DNA of 64,000 nt from CAWAHD01 sp963781785 (GTDB lineage: Bacteria; Planctomycetota; Planctomycetia; Isosphaerales; Isosphaeraceae). A program made the translations under genes and the position numbers. The stretch lies in assembly GCA_963781785.1 (NCBI GenBank), contig CAWAHD010000001.1, positions 1,550,001 to 1,614,000 on the forward strand, written 5' to 3'. A model generated the notes under the pieces. That model was not told the DNA's origin and did no database searches. It saw only the letters and a program-made list of their open reading frames with translations. Below, piece by piece: positions 11,601-23,900 of the stretch (its first letter is position 1; each line of letters opens with the position of its first letter).

Positions 11601-14600
11601 GGCTAAGGTCCTCTCTCGGTCCGCGAGCCAGGATGATGGACTGAGCAAAGAGGGAATCAGCCGCCGGCTCTTCGCCGCCGACCGAGGACGCATCTGTAAA
11701 TCCACTCGCAAGGAGGAGTTGCCGCCACGCCGCGGGCGGCAGCAGCGGATGGTCGGCTCGCAGGTCGGCGTCCGCGAATGACCACCACCCGCTCGTCAGG
11801 CCGAAAATGGAGATCAACCCAGGCCCTCGGCCGGCTCCCTTCGACGAGGACCAGCGTGCCATGCGTGGCGAGCAATTGCCGGACGTGACCAAGCGTCCGC
11901 CGCAGATCTCTCGTGGCGTGCAGACAGTTCGACGCGAGGATGAGATCGAACTGAGGCCTGGCGAAGCCCTGTTCATCCGGTGAACGCTCGATGTCGAGCA
12001 GGCGGTATTCCACGAACGGGAAGTCCTGGAAACTTTTCCCGCGCCTTGGCGAGGAAGTGATGGGCCACGTCCGTGAATGTGAACTGAGTGCGATCCGCCG
12101 GAAGCAATGGGAGGATGTGTCCGGTCAATCCGCCGGTACCCGCGCCAAGCTCCAGGACGCGCAATCGGCGGCCCGCCGGTAAGGCTTGCAGGACCGCCTC
12201 GACCGCCGCCCGCGCCAGTCGATTCGCCCCGCGGGCGAATGGAGAGTCACTGTAGAGACGCTCGGCGTTCGTCAGCGAGCCACCGGGAAAGATCAACTCG
12301 AGAGGGTTGAGCTCGCCGCGGAGCGCCCGCGCCAGGTTTTCGCCGCAGCGCGAGAATAGCTCCAGCTCCGCGGCGCATTCCGGATGGCGCACGCGGAGCT
12401 CGGCACATTGAGTCACCGGAGCTTCCAGTGCCGTCTCTCGGCAAACCTCCCACCGATCTCCGACCTTTCGTAGATGCCCATCGTGGGCGAGGATCTCGAG
12501 CATGCGGCCGAGCAGCCGGCGATGTTGATCGGAGACCTCCAATTCTTGCATTAAATCATCAAGTGTAAACGACCGGCGCGCCGTCGGCTCGGTGCTGAGG
12601 TCGCGCAGCGCCTGAAGGATGAACTGGACACCCAGCGAGTCGAGTTCCGGCACGAGCGCCCTCGCCAGATCGCGGTCGCCCAGGCTTGCCGCGCTCAGCG
12701 TGAGGGGATGCAGCCGGCGGGTGATTTCCGACAGCGATCGAGGAGCCAGGGTCTCCCCGGCAGTCTCTGATTGGGCGAGCGGCCTCGGATGCCACTCCAC
12801 TTCGAAGAGCCAATCGCCGATGTCCTCGACCGGCGCGTGTTCCAGTCGCTTGAGCCGCACGCCTCTGGCCTCGCAGACGATGCGGCCGTCCTCTGTGAGC
12901 AGAACGACATCACCGCTGAAGGATCGCTCGTCGGATGGGGCGGGACGGGCGATGGCCCATGCCCAGAGGGGTTCTCGGCTCGCCGGCCGCTCGCCGAGAC
13001 GCGCGGTCTCAAGTCCCACAGGGAGCCAGACCGCGTCGCTCTCTTCTCTGGTTGCGTTCGGGACAAGCGTGACAAGTGCTTGGAGGGCCGCGTCCAATGT
13101 CGCCGGGTGGATGATGAACTCGGTGTCGTCGGACCCGGTTTCGCCGGCTGGCTGGATCCGCGCCAAAGTTTCGGTGTCCTTAAGCCAAAGCGATTCGATC
13201 TCACGAAAGCGGGGGCCGTAGTGCAACTGCCGTCCCTCAAGCGTGCGATAATGCTCGTCCGCGCTGATGCAGGCGCGGCTGGCGTCCTGGAATGCCCTCA
13301 GTGTTGGGGGCACAAGCGCCTGGCCGTTGCGGCGCTCGACGGCGATCTTGCCGCTTGCGTGTCTCCGCCAGGCAATGCCATCGCCTGATTCCCCGAACGG
13401 GCGACCATGGACCTGGAACTCGGACTCACCTCCGCGGTCGGGGACGATGGCCAACTGCAGTGACTGCGGCTCATGGGCATTCAGGAACAGTGCCTCGCTG
13501 AACTGGACATCCTTCAACTCCGCTCCCGCGGTTCCCAGAGCCTTGGCCGCGGCCTTGAGTGCCATCAGGACGTAGCCCGCTGCGGGGAAGACCGCCTTTG
13601 ACCCGACGCGGTGATCCGCAGCCCAGGGCAAGCGGTCCAGGTCGACCTCGGTCTCGAAGAAGTGAGTGCCGACATGGGGCGCGGGCTGCGTGTGCCGACC
13701 CAAGAGCGAGTGGCCTCGCTGTCCCTGAGGCTCCGTGTCGGGAGTCGCTTTCGGCCCGCCTGCCGGTTTCCCCTCGACCGAGAACCGCCGGCGCTGCCAG
13801 GGATATGAAGGCAATGTGATGTGCTTGCGCGTCCCAGGGTAAACGCTCGTCCAGTTCGGGTGGCAGCCCCGCACGTAGAGCGTGGCCAGTGCGGCGAGCA
13901 GTTCGACCGCGCCATCCCCGTTTCGTCGCAGGGTCGTCACAACCGCCCGATCCTCGAACTTTCCTTCCATGCACTGCCTCACTGCCGAGGCGAGGGCCGG
14001 GTGGGGGCCCAATTCCACAAACGTGTTGCACCCTGCTTGCGCCATCTCCGCGATGGCAGCCGAGAAACGGACAGGGAGGCGGATGTTGCGCGCCCAGTAC
14101 GCCGGGCCAAAATCGGCTTCGCCCGCCGGGCCACCTTGAACCGTGGAGTAAATCGCCCGCACCGCGGGGCGTGGGCGAATGCCGTCTAGCGCGAGATCCA
14201 GCTCCTGCTGATACGGCTCCATCTGCGGACTGTGAAAGGCGTAATCGACGTCGAGCCGCTGGAAGAATCGTCCCCGACGTTCGAGCGCCGCGCCGATCTC
14301 CTCGAGCGCGCGTTCTTCCCCGGAAAGCGTGAGCGAGCGTGGACTGTTGATGGCCGCGATCGACACGCGTTGGTCGAAAGCGGCAAGCAACGACTGCGCC
14401 TCAGGCTCGGTCACTTCGGCTACGGCCATCTTTCCTCGCCCCGTCGCCCCTTGCATGAGGCGTCCGCGGTGGTACACCACCCTCACGGCGTCTTCCAGGC
14501 TCAACATGCCTGCGACATGGGCCGCTGCCACCTCGCCGACGCTGTGGCCAACCACCGCACTTGGCTCAACCCCCCATGCGAGTAACTGTTCGGCCATCGC

Positions 14601-16501
14601 GACTTGAATCGCGAAGATCGCCGGCTGGGCAACAGCCGTCTGACCGAGGCGGCTCGCCGTGCCCACAGCCGCCAGTTCCTCAAGCAGCGACCATCCTGCC
14701 TGGTCCCGCAGCAAGCCGTCGATGCGAACCAGCTTGTCGCGGAAGACCGGCTCGTGCGCCAAGAGCGCGCTGCCCATGCCGGCCCACTGGGTTCCCTGAC
14801 CGGAAAAGACAAAGGCCACCCGCGGCTCGCGGTCGATTGCCTGGGCGCCGTATTTGAGGTGCGGTGGCGATTCGCCGCGGGCGAAAGATCGGAGCGCCTC
14901 GACAACGTCGCGACTGTCGCGCCCGACTGCGCCAGTCGCCAGTTTTGATGGGTGCGCCCACGAGCGGCATGGAAGCACGCATCCGCCAGCGTGTCGGGCC
15001 CTGTGCCTTCCAGCAGTTGAGCGTATCGAAGTGCCAGCTCTCGCAGCGCCTGCTCGCTACGGGCGGAGACGGGTAGCAACCGTGTCATCTCAACGTCGGC
15101 TTCCGGTCGATTGCCGTGGGGCTCATGCACGTCGTCCGGCGGCGGTGCCTCCTCGAGGACCACATGGGCATTGGTGCCGGCGATTCCGAAAGAGTTGACT
15201 GACGCTAGCGCACGCACCGAAACCGGCTTGAGGGGCGTCGGAGCCGTGACAATCCGAAGGCAATAATCCTGCCACGGAACATTGATGTTCGGTTCCCTGA
15301 GGTGCAAGCTGGGCGGAATCTGGCGCCGCTTCAGGCACAGGGCCGTCTTGATCAGCCCGGCCATTCCCGAGGCGGCTTCGGTGTGGCCTATGTTCGTCTT
15401 CACCGACCCGACCAGACAGGGCCGATCCTTCGGCCTCCCCTCCGAGAGAACGCGTCCCAGGGCGTTGAGCTCGACTGAGTCGCCGACGGCCGTGCCCGTC
15501 CCGTGGGCTTCGACGTAGTCGATGTCGGCGGGCGAGACAGCGGCTTCATCATACGCGTGGCGGAGCAACTTCTCTTGTGACTGCGGGTTGGGAGCGACCA
15601 GCAAGCCCCCACTTCGGCCGTTGCTGTTGACAGCCGTGCCGCGGATGATCGCATGAATCCGATCGCCGTCGGCCAGCGCGCGCTGGAGGGGTTTAAGGAT
15701 GAGGACCGCGACTCCCTCGCTCCGCACGTAGCCGTTGGCGCTCGCGTCGCCGAACTTGCATCGCCCGTCGGGCGAGAGAATGCCTCCTCGCGAACAAGCG
15801 ATGCTTGTCTCCGCCGTGAGCAAGAGATTCACGCCGCCCGCCACAGCCAGTTCCGACTCACCGATCTCCAAACTCTGGCACGCCAGATGGACCGCCACGA
15901 GCGAGGAGGAGCAGGCCGTGTCGACCGTCAGGCTGGGCCCGTGGAAGTCAAAGGTGAAACAGATCCTCCCTGAGGCCGAGTATCGCCCTCCGCCTGTCGT
16001 CGAATACAGGTCGAGGTCGCGCGTTGATTTGTAAATGCACTCCTCAAACTCATTGGTCCACATGCCGATGAAAACGCCAACGGGCCGCCCAGCCAGTTGA
16101 TCGACGGGCACCCCGCCATCCTCCAAGGCGTCGTACGTCGTCTCCAAGAGCAGCCTCTGCTGAGGGTCCATGAGGCCGGCTTCACGAGGACTGATCCCGA
16201 AGAACTCCGCGTCAAAGTGGTCGATATCGCCGAGAAATCCTCCCGCGCACGAGTTGATCTTCCCTGGAGCACCGGGATGGGGATCGACTAATCGTTCCAG
16301 CTCACCGAATCGGTCCGGGGGTATCTCACCGACCGCATCCTCGCCCTTGATCAACAAGTCCCACAAGGCAACCAGATTTGCCGCGCCGGGGAACCGGCAT
16401 GCGATCCCGACGATGGCAATCGGGCCGGACTTCTCGAACGTCCGCCGGAAACGCGCCGCTCCGCGCAATTCGGGGTGAGAATCATGGCCGCTCGAATTCA
16501 T
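8653..16501 (-). CDS. Fully reducing type I PKS with C-methyltransferase: KS-AT-DH-cMT-ER-KR-ACP (PKS1)
   Basis: About 2,600 aa, first gene of the leftward operon. KS (about 16420-15120) has DTACSSS, EAHGTGT and NIGHTEA. AT (about 14830-13900) has GQGTQW and GHSVGEV; its specificity motif YAFHS has the Phe of malonyl enzymes but an unusual Tyr. DH has H-RVGSKAVF-P, YGPRF and LDAALQ, so it is probably active. The methyltransferase has LELGAGTGG and TDVAHHF. ER (about 10900-9960) has the HGASGGVGLAAVQLA nucleotide site. KR (about 9910-9300) has TGGFGGLG and LDD (B-type), with His at the usual catalytic Tyr (SNHSAANSF). ACP has LGLDSLTALELRNR. There is no loading domain, so it may extend a starter handed over from elsewhere, or act iteratively. 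Apparent indels near 14960, 12025 and 11810 split the frame. It ends with a 4-nt overlap onto PKS2. Confidence 0.9.
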
Positions 16502-17605
16502 CTCTGCGCTACTCTCGTTCAGATTGATGGGGAACCGGGTGTTCAGAAACCAACCGTGCAGTCAAAGTCGTAGGCCAGGGGACGACCATGTTCCCTCAGA
16601 TTTACAAGCGGATCGATGGCGTTGGCATCTGTCACGTGGCGGAGGAGAAGAATCTCTGCACGAGACCGGAGGGATTGAAGCGGGCCTTGACGTAGTCATA
16701 GATCATCCGTGGTGGCTTGGTGAGCGGCGGTCACCGCATGCTCTTTTCCGCAACTCGATCCACTCACGCATTGCGAATACGGTACGCGAAATTCCTACGT
16801 GACAGCCAGGCACACGCTCATCCAAGCTTCCAAATGCCGCCAGATCGTGCCGACGTAAAGAATGTCTTCCTTGTGGAACCCTCGCGCGCAGTCACGAAAA
16901 CAAGCTTGCTCAATACCATAATAGAATGACGGAGTGCAATCCTCCATTGCAAGTGCCGTTTTCTCGGGACGCGAGCAGAAAGTTTCGCGCACGCAACGCA
17001 AGGCGTTTCTCAGACACCGCTTCCTTGCACACCCATCAGCGCTCGGCCAAGCGCGATTGGGCTGGAGTGCAGCAAACTCTTGGTCGCGGAGCCTCGGTCG
17101 CAGGCAGGGAGTCCATTGAGCGGACGGAACTCTTCCGCGTTATCTCGAAGGAACGTGATGGAGTGAATCAAGCGGCCATTGGCTTCTTCCCGGTGCTTAC
17201 GGATTGACTCTTGGACACAATTCTGAAAGAATGTTGGATGCAAGTGTGAGAGGCATCGTAGCTGCCCGCGTGGAGGAGAGGGACTATACTTTGTCCGGAC
17301 GGATCTTGGTCCGTCGGATGTCCCTCACCGGATTATTATGACGTAGTAGGGTCGGCCAGACTCGGGGAAAGAGTCGGCCAGAAGCAACCCACCACGACGG
17401 AGTGTGCGCCTTGCCGACGCAGTCGGTAACTCTCGTTGGACTTCGATGGCGAGTGGAGAGGCCTCAATGATTTGGCAACCGGCACCAGGGGGCATCAGTT
17501 TAGTCAGCGAATTGTGATGACCGGCGACGGGGAACAATTTGCTGCCAATGCCAGCCGTTTCTGAACACCCGCGCAACGACCCCCTAGGATCTTCGAACGA
17601 CGGAC
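16502..17605. other. Divergent intergenic region between the two biosynthetic operons
   Basis: About 1.1 kb between the starts of PKS1 (leftward) and NRPS1 (rightward). The small open frames here (for example 17243-17010 and 17001-16795 on the minus strand) resemble no family I know and look less GC-biased than the neighbouring genes. I see no regulator, RNA gene or intact insertion sequence. It must carry the promoters of both operons. The clearest local structure is a TATACT box followed by an inverted repeat near 17285-17315. Confidence 0.6.
17285..17315 (+). promoter_or_regulatory. Candidate -10 box with overlapping inverted repeat upstream of NRPS1
   Basis: TATACT at 17285-17290 is followed 7 nt later by a perfect 6-bp inverted repeat, GACGGA (17298-17303) and TCCGTC (17310-17315), around a 6-nt spacer. 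This suits an operator at the start of transcription, about 290 nt before the NRPS1 ATG. There is no good -35 match 17 nt upstream, so promoter activity is uncertain. Confidence 0.25.
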
Positions 17606-20600
17606 ATGACTTCACGAACTTCGCCGAGCGTGACCGAGTTCCTGTCGCACCTTCGCGGACTGGATGTCCGGCTAACCCTCGAATTCGACCGTCTGAACGT
17701 TAGTGCGCCCAAAGCGGCGCTGACAGCCGAGTTGAAGGCGGAGTTGGTGCGCCGCAAGCCGGAGATCGTCGATCTCCTCCGCGCAACCGCCGAAGGCGGC
17801 ATTCTCCCGCCGGTCATCGAGAAAGTCTCGCGCACCGGTGAACTCCCGTTGTCTCACGGGCAGGAGCGGCTGTGGTTTCTGAGCCTGTATGAACCCGATA
17901 GCTCGGCCTATACCATTTCGGGCGCGGTGCGGATCACCGGGGTATTTGACAGGAACGTGCTCGAGCGGTGCCTGTCCGAAGTGATTCGTCGACATGAGGT
18001 GTTGCGGACCGGCTACATCAACGATGCCGGCAGCCCCCGCGCGGTGATCGGCAGCGGCGAGGAGTGGCGCCTGGAGCACGTCGATCTGGGAATGCTTCCC
18101 GATCACGAACGAGAGCGAGAGGCACTTAGACGAGCGAGACAACACGTGCGCGAGCCGTTCGACCTGGCCAGCCCGCCGCTCATGCGTGCAACTCTCTTTG
18201 AGCTCTCCGAAACTGACTACATTCTGCTCTTCGCAGTTCATCACATCGCCGCCGACGGATGGTCGCTCTCGGTGCTCGCCTCCGAGATCGGGAAACTGTA
18301 CCCGGCGCTCAAGCGGAGCGAGGTACCGGCGCTTGACGAACTGCCATTTCAATTTGCGGATTACGTGGCCTGGAATCGCAAGGCATGCGACGAGCGCATC
18401 ATCGAGCGGCAGCTTGCGTGGTGGATGCGGTCACTAGAGGGTCCATTGCCCGTCTTGGAGCTTCCTTCGGACCGTCCGCGACCACCGGTGATGACTGACC
18501 GCGGCGCATGCTTGCGCCGCACCATTCACGACGTCGAGGGACTGATCCAGTTCGCCAGTTCCTCAGGTGCTACGCTGTTCATGGTGCTCCTTTCCGCCTT
18601 CAAGATTCTGCTCTGCCGTTACACGGGGCGGGAGGATCTCATCATTGGAACCGCGGTCGCTGGCCGGAACCGGTCCGACGTGGAGAACATGATCGGGCTG
18701 TTCATCAACACTCTCGCACTGCGTACCAGCCTTGACGGCGATCCAACAGTCAGCGAAGTGCTCGCCCGAGTGCGAGAGACGGCGCTGGGCGCGTTCGCGC
18801 ATGCCGATGTGCCGTTTGACAGGGTGGTCGCCGCGGTGCAGCCCGAGCGCAACCTGAGTCACTCGCCGGTAATTCAGGCCATGTTCACGCTTCAGAATTA
18901 TCCGTACAACCGGCTGGAGCTCCCGGGCCTCACGCTCAGCGGCATGCCATTCGACGCGGGGATCACGCGTTACGACCTCGCGGTGGACGTTTTCCAGCGA
19001 GACGGCGCGTTTGAACTGTGCTTCGAGTACAACGCCGATCTCTTCGATGCCTCCACGATCAAGCGCATGCAGCAGCATTTCGAGAGGATCCTCGCCGTGA
19101 TGGTGGCCGAGCCGGCCAGCCGGATTTCTGAAATCTCCCTGCTGGCGAACGATGAGCGTGAATCGCTGCTTCTGGGCGCAGAGCCACCCCGGGCGTCATT
19201 CCCGGTCGACCGCTGCGTTCATGACCTGATTCGAGAGCAGTGCCTGCGCACGCCAACGCGCGTTGCCGTGGCTTGCGGAGCCGACGAGTTGACCTATGGC
19301 GAGCTCGACGAGCTCTCCGATCGCCTTGCCGCCAGACTGGAGAAGTCCGGGATCCGGCCGGGAGTCATCGCAGGCGTGTGCCTCGAGCGGTCCGTTCGCT
19401 TGCCTGTCGCGCTCCTTGCCGTGCTGAAAGCAGGCGGGGCGTACGTGCCTCTCGACCTGCAGTATCCGCAGGAGCGGGTGGCCACCATGCTGGAGGACTC
19501 GGGCGCGGCGGTGCTCGTCACGGAATCTTCTCTGGCCGGCAAGTTACCTTCCAAGGGCATTCTCACCGTACTCTTGGACGAGGAACTGCCGCCGGGCCGT
19601 CCGGCAAACACCACCAAACCCGACGACCTGGCATATGTGCTGTATACGTCTGGCTCGACCGGTAAGCCGAAGGGCGTCGAGATTGCGCACCGCGCCTTGG
19701 TGAACTTCCTGTGGTCGATGCGCAAGGAGCCAGGGATCAACGCGGATGACCGGTTGCTCCAGGTCACCACTCTCAGCTTTGACATCGCCGGGCTGGAGAT
19801 CTACCTGCCGCTTCTCGTCGGCGCTCGGATCGAGATCGCACCGCGCACCTCAGTGCTGGATCCGGAGGCGCTCGGACGGGTCATCGAAGAATCCGGTGCG
19901 ACCGTGATGCAGGCCACGCCAGCACTCTGGCGCATGCTGTTCGACTCCGGATGGAACGGACGGTCCGGGCTCAAAGTCCTGTGCGGCGGCGACACGCTGT
20001 CGCGCGAGCTGGCTGCCCGGCTGCTGAACGCCTGCGGCGAGGTCTGGAACCTGTATGGACCGACCGAGACGACGATCTGGTCGACAGCCGCCAGGTTGCG
20101 AAAGGGCATGGAGTATATTCCGCTTGGGGAGCCGGTCGCGAACACGGCGATCTACATCCTGGACGCGCACCAGCGATTGGTACCCAGAGGCATGGCCGGA
20201 GAGCTGTATATCGGCGGCGAAGGGCTGGCCCTTGGCTATCGCAATCGGCCCGAACTGACGCGGGAGAAATTTGTACCAAATCCGTTCCGTCCTGGTGAGC
20301 GCCTCTATCGGACAGGCGACCTGGCGCGCTTTCGAGCTGTCGGAGGCCTCGAGTTCCTCGGCCGCGCCGACTTCCAGGTGAAGATCCGTGGGCATCGCAT
20401 CGAGCCGGAGGAGGTCGAGTATGCAATCGAGCGGGAGGCTGGCGTTCGACAGGCCGTGGTCGTGGCTGATCGCGACGGTACAGACATCCATCTGACGGCT
20501 TACGTGGTCTGCAGGCGCGAGGACCGTCCGCGGGTGGACGTTCTCAAGGCCGCCTTGGGCCGAACTCTGCCGGATTATATGGTTCCAGCATTCTTCGTGT

Positions 20601-20944
20601 TCCTGGACGCACTTCCACTCTCGCCGAACGGCAAGCTAGACCGAAGGGCGCTGCCTAAGCCCGATCTCCGGGCCGGCACGTCAGCGGTCTTTGAGCCGCC
20701 TCGGACTGAGGTTGAGCGCAACGTGGCAAACGTGTGGCACGGCCTGCTGAACGTCGACCAGGTGGGGATCCACGACAACTTCTTTGACCTCGGTGGCCAT
20801 TCGCTCCTGGTTGTGCAGATGCAGAGCCGACTGCGACTTCGGTTCGGGCGCGAACTGCCACTGATCGAGCTCTTCCAGAGACCGACCGTTGCGGCGATCG
20901 CAGAGTCTTTTGCGAGTGAAATGATGGTTGAGCCACGCGGCTGA
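17606..20944 (+). CDS. NRPS module TubC_N-C-A(Gly)-PCP (NRPS1)
   Basis: A 1,112-aa nonribosomal peptide synthetase in one intact frame. Residues 1-60 form a TubC-type N-terminal docking domain (RLNVSAPKAALT), which typically receives a chain from a separate upstream PKS or NRPS. The condensation domain (about 75-510) has HHIAADGWS. The adenylation domain (about 560-1010) has YTSGSTGKPKG, YGPTETT and PNGKLDRR. Aligning its pocket to the GrsA positions gives D-I-L-Q-L-G-L-I-W-K, a code I associate with glycine. The carrier domain has DNFFDLGGHSLL. First gene of the rightward operon; the stop lies 15 nt before the PKS4 ATG. Its A domain is closely similar to that of NRPS2. Glycine is a strong but untested prediction. 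Confidence 0.93.
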   Translation: MTSRTSPSVTEFLSHLRGLDVRLTLEFDRLNVSAPKAALTAELKAELVRRKPEIVDLLRATAEGGILPPVIEKVSRTGELPLSHGQERLWFLSLYEPDSSAYTISGAVRITGVFDRNVLERCLSEVIRRHEVLRTGYINDAGSPRAVIGSGEEWRLEHVDLGMLPDHEREREALRRARQHVREPFDLASPPLMRATLFELSETDYILLFAVHHIAADGWSLSVLASEIGKLYPALKRSEVPALDELPFQFADYVAWNRKACDERIIERQLAWWMRSLEGPLPVLELPSDRPRPPVMTDRGACLRRTIHDVEGLIQFASSSGATLFMVLLSAFKILLCRYTGREDLIIGTAVAGRNRSDVENMIGLFINTLALRTSLDGDPTVSEVLARVRETALGAFAHADVPFDRVVAAVQPERNLSHSPVIQAMFTLQNYPYNRLELPGLTLSGMPFDAGITRYDLAVDVFQRDGAFELCFEYNADLFDASTIKRMQQHFERILAVMVAEPASRISEISLLANDERESLLLGAEPPRASFPVDRCVHDLIREQCLRTPTRVAVACGADELTYGELDELSDRLAARLEKSGIRPGVIAGVCLERSVRLPVALLAVLKAGGAYVPLDLQYPQERVATMLEDSGAAVLVTESSLAGKLPSKGILTVLLDEELPPGRPANTTKPDDLAYVLYTSGSTGKPKGVEIAHRALVNFLWSMRKEPGINADDRLLQVTTLSFDIAGLEIYLPLLVGARIEIAPRTSVLDPEALGRVIEESGATVMQATPALWRMLFDSGWNGRSGLKVLCGGDTLSRELAARLLNACGEVWNLYGPTETTIWSTAARLRKGMEYIPLGEPVANTAIYILDAHQRLVPRGMAGELYIGGEGLALGYRNRPELTREKFVPNPFRPGERLYRTGDLARFRAVGGLEFLGRADFQVKIRGHRIEPEEVEYAIEREAGVRQAVVVADRDGTDIHLTAYVVCRREDRPRVDVLKAALGRTLPDYMVPAFFVFLDALPLSPNGKLDRRALPKPDLRAGTSAVFEPPRTEVERNVANVWHGLLNVDQVGIHDNFFDLGGHSLLVVQMQSRLRLRFGRELPLIELFQRPTVAAIAESFASEMMVEPRG

Positions 20945-20959
20945 GGCGAGGTGCGCAGC

Positions 20960-23900
20960 ATGCGAACGTTGGATCGGTGCGATTCTCCGGCGATCGCGAT
21001 CATCGGAATGGCAGGACGCTTTCCGGGCGCCGCGAATCTCGACGCTTTCTGGGAGAATCTTGCGCGGCACCGAGTCTCTCCACGACTTCGACGACGAGGA
21101 GATTCTCGCCTCGGGCGTCCCTGCCAGCTTGCTCAAAGACCCGAGTTACGTGAAACGCGGCACATTCATCGAAGGGGCTGAGCTGTTCGACGCCGCGTTT
21201 TTCGGTATGAATCCGCGCGAGGCTGAAGTCATCGATCCGCAGCACCGGGTCTTCCTGGAATGCGCCTGGGAGGCGCTCGAGGACGCGGGCTACGCAGGCG
21301 ACCCGCGGCCCGGCCCTGTCGGTGTGTATGCCGGCGCGGGTCCGAACACCTATCTGATCCAGAACGTTCTGACTAATCCGGAGGTCGTCGAGACGGTCGG
21401 TGGGTACCAACTGATGTTGGCATCGGAGAAGGATTACCTCGCGAGCCGCATTTCATACAAGTTGAACCTGCGGGGACCAAGCCTGTCGATCCAGACCGCC
21501 TGCTCCACGTCGCTCGTGGCAGTCAGTGTGGCCTGCGAGCATTTGCGTCGTGGGTTCTGCGAGATGGCGCTGGCCGGGGGCGTGTCCCTGACCTTTCCCG
21601 CCAAATCGGGCTACTTGTACACCGAGGGGATGATCCTTTCTCCGGACGGTCACTGCCGGCCGTTCGACGCACGAGCAAACGGGACTCGCGGGGGTGCCGG
21701 CGCGGGAATCGTTGTGCTAAGGCACTCGAAGACGCCGTGCACGACCGCGACCATATCCGCGCCATCATTCGCGGCACGGCGATCAACAACGATGGCTCGG
21801 GAAAGATCGGGTTCACGGCTCCAAGCGTCGACGGCCAGGCGGCGGTAATTGCCGCGGCGCAGTCCGTAGCCGGAGTCGAACCCTCGTCGATCACCTACAT
21901 TGAAGCGCACGGCACGGCCACGCCGCTCGGCGACCCGATCGAGGTGGCGGCGCTCGAACGAGTCTTCCGCGCGGAGACCGACAAGAAGCGGTTCTGCGCC
22001 ATCGGTTCGCTCAAGAGCAATCTCGGCCACCTTGACGCAGCCGCGGGTGTGGCAGGCCTCATCAAGACCGCGCTCTCACTCGAGCGGAAGACGATCCCGC
22101 CGAGTCTGCATTATGAACGCCCGAACCCGCAGATCGACTTCGAAAACGGCCCGTTCTTCGTCAACGACCGGCTCCGCCCGTGGGAGACCAATGGCACGCC
22201 GCGACGGGCAGGCGTCAGCTCCTTCGGGATTGGCGGGACCAATGCCCACGCCGTCCTCGAGGAAGCGCCGGAATCGCCCGCGATCGCGAAGACCTGGCCC
22301 TGCCAGCTACTGACGCTGTCGGCACTGTCTTCTGCGGCGCTTCGCCACGCGGCCGCCGACCTCGCACGCTGGCTGGAGGTGCATCCGGAAATCGACCTGG
22401 CGAATGTGTGCTATACGCTCCAGGTTGGCCGCAAGAGATTCCCAGACAGGCTCGCTCTCCTGGTGCAGACGCACGAGCAGGCTATCGCGGCGCTCAATGG
22501 ACAGGAAGCTCGCGCCGCCTCGACCGGCGTCCAGCACTCGACAGATCGTCCGGTGGCGTTCCTGTTCAGCGGGCAAGGAAGCCAGCACCCCGGCATGGCC
22601 GCGCGGCTCTTCGAGATCGAACCGGTTTTCCGCAGATCTCTGGAAGAGTGCTCAGACATCTTGAAGGGATACATCGGATGCGACTTGCGGCACGTGCTGT
22701 TCGGGCCGGCGGCAGGCGCAGCGGCAACCCGTAACGTCGTCCCGACCGCGACCGGAGATGGAGTCGCGAACGACGCGGGCCGGACACTCCCCGCCATGCC
22801 GCCCTCGCTGGATCAAACCGCGCTGACCCAGCCCGCGCTATTCGCCGTCGAGTATTCCCTGGCGCAAATGTGGATGCACTGGGGAGTGACGCCGCACGCG
22901 ATGATCGGCCACAGCGTCGGCGAGTTGACCGCGGCCTGCATTGCAGGCGTATTCTCGCTCGACGACGCATTGTCGCTCATCGCCGAGCGCGGCCGCTTGA
23001 TGCAGCAGATGCCACCGGGCGGAATGATGGCTGTCGCGCTGGGGGCCGATCGATTGCAGATGCTCTGCGGGGCAGGGGTGGAGCTCGCCGCGGTGAACGC
23101 TCCGGCCTTGTGTACCGTTGCCGGTCCGATCGAAGAAATCGACGCACTCGCACGAAAACTGGATCTGGACGGCGTCGCCTGCCGCAGGCTCCGCACTTCG
23201 CATGCTTTCCACTCCGCGACGATGGATCCCGTAGTGGAGCGATTCCGAGCACACGTGAGCGGCATGAAACTCCATGCTCCCCAGATACCGTTTGCGTCCA
23301 ACCTCACCGGGCGATGGATCACCCCTCAAGAAGCCACCGACTCCTCCTATTGGGCGCGGCACCTTCGCCAGACGGTGCGCTTCGCCGACGGCCTGGGGGA
23401 ACTCGTACAGAAGACCTCGCCCGCACTCCTTGAGGTCGGACCGGGTGACGTGCTCAGCACATTCGCGCGGCAGTGTGGCGTGACTGACGTTTTCACGTCG
23501 CTGCCCCACCCACGGTCGGCGGAACCGGACTCTGAGCACGCGCTTTCGACACTGGGACGATTATGGATCGCTGGCGTGCCAGTCGACTGGGCGAGGTTTC
23601 ACCAGCACGAGCGACTGCGCCGCGTGCCCCTGCCAACGTATCCCTTCGAACGACGCGCTTGCTTCGTGCAACCGCGGAAGGCGTCCACGGCACAGAACGA
23701 TGCGGGTGGATGGCTTGAAAAGAACCCGAACCTTGCGGACTGGTTCTATGTCCCGAGCTGGAAACGCACGGCGGCGCCGTCAGAATTGCATCCGGGTCGC
23801 GAGCCAGCGAAGGGCAATTGGCTGGTCTTTGGCAACGACACGGCGCTCAGCCAGGGAGTGGTCGAAGCGCTCGTGGCGGCAGGCCGGCCCGTCGCAATCG

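Noticed and set aside
16524..17243. Small frames in the divergent region as a regulator or transposase remnant
   Set aside because: No helix-turn-helix, DDE or other motif, and the frames do not continue one another.
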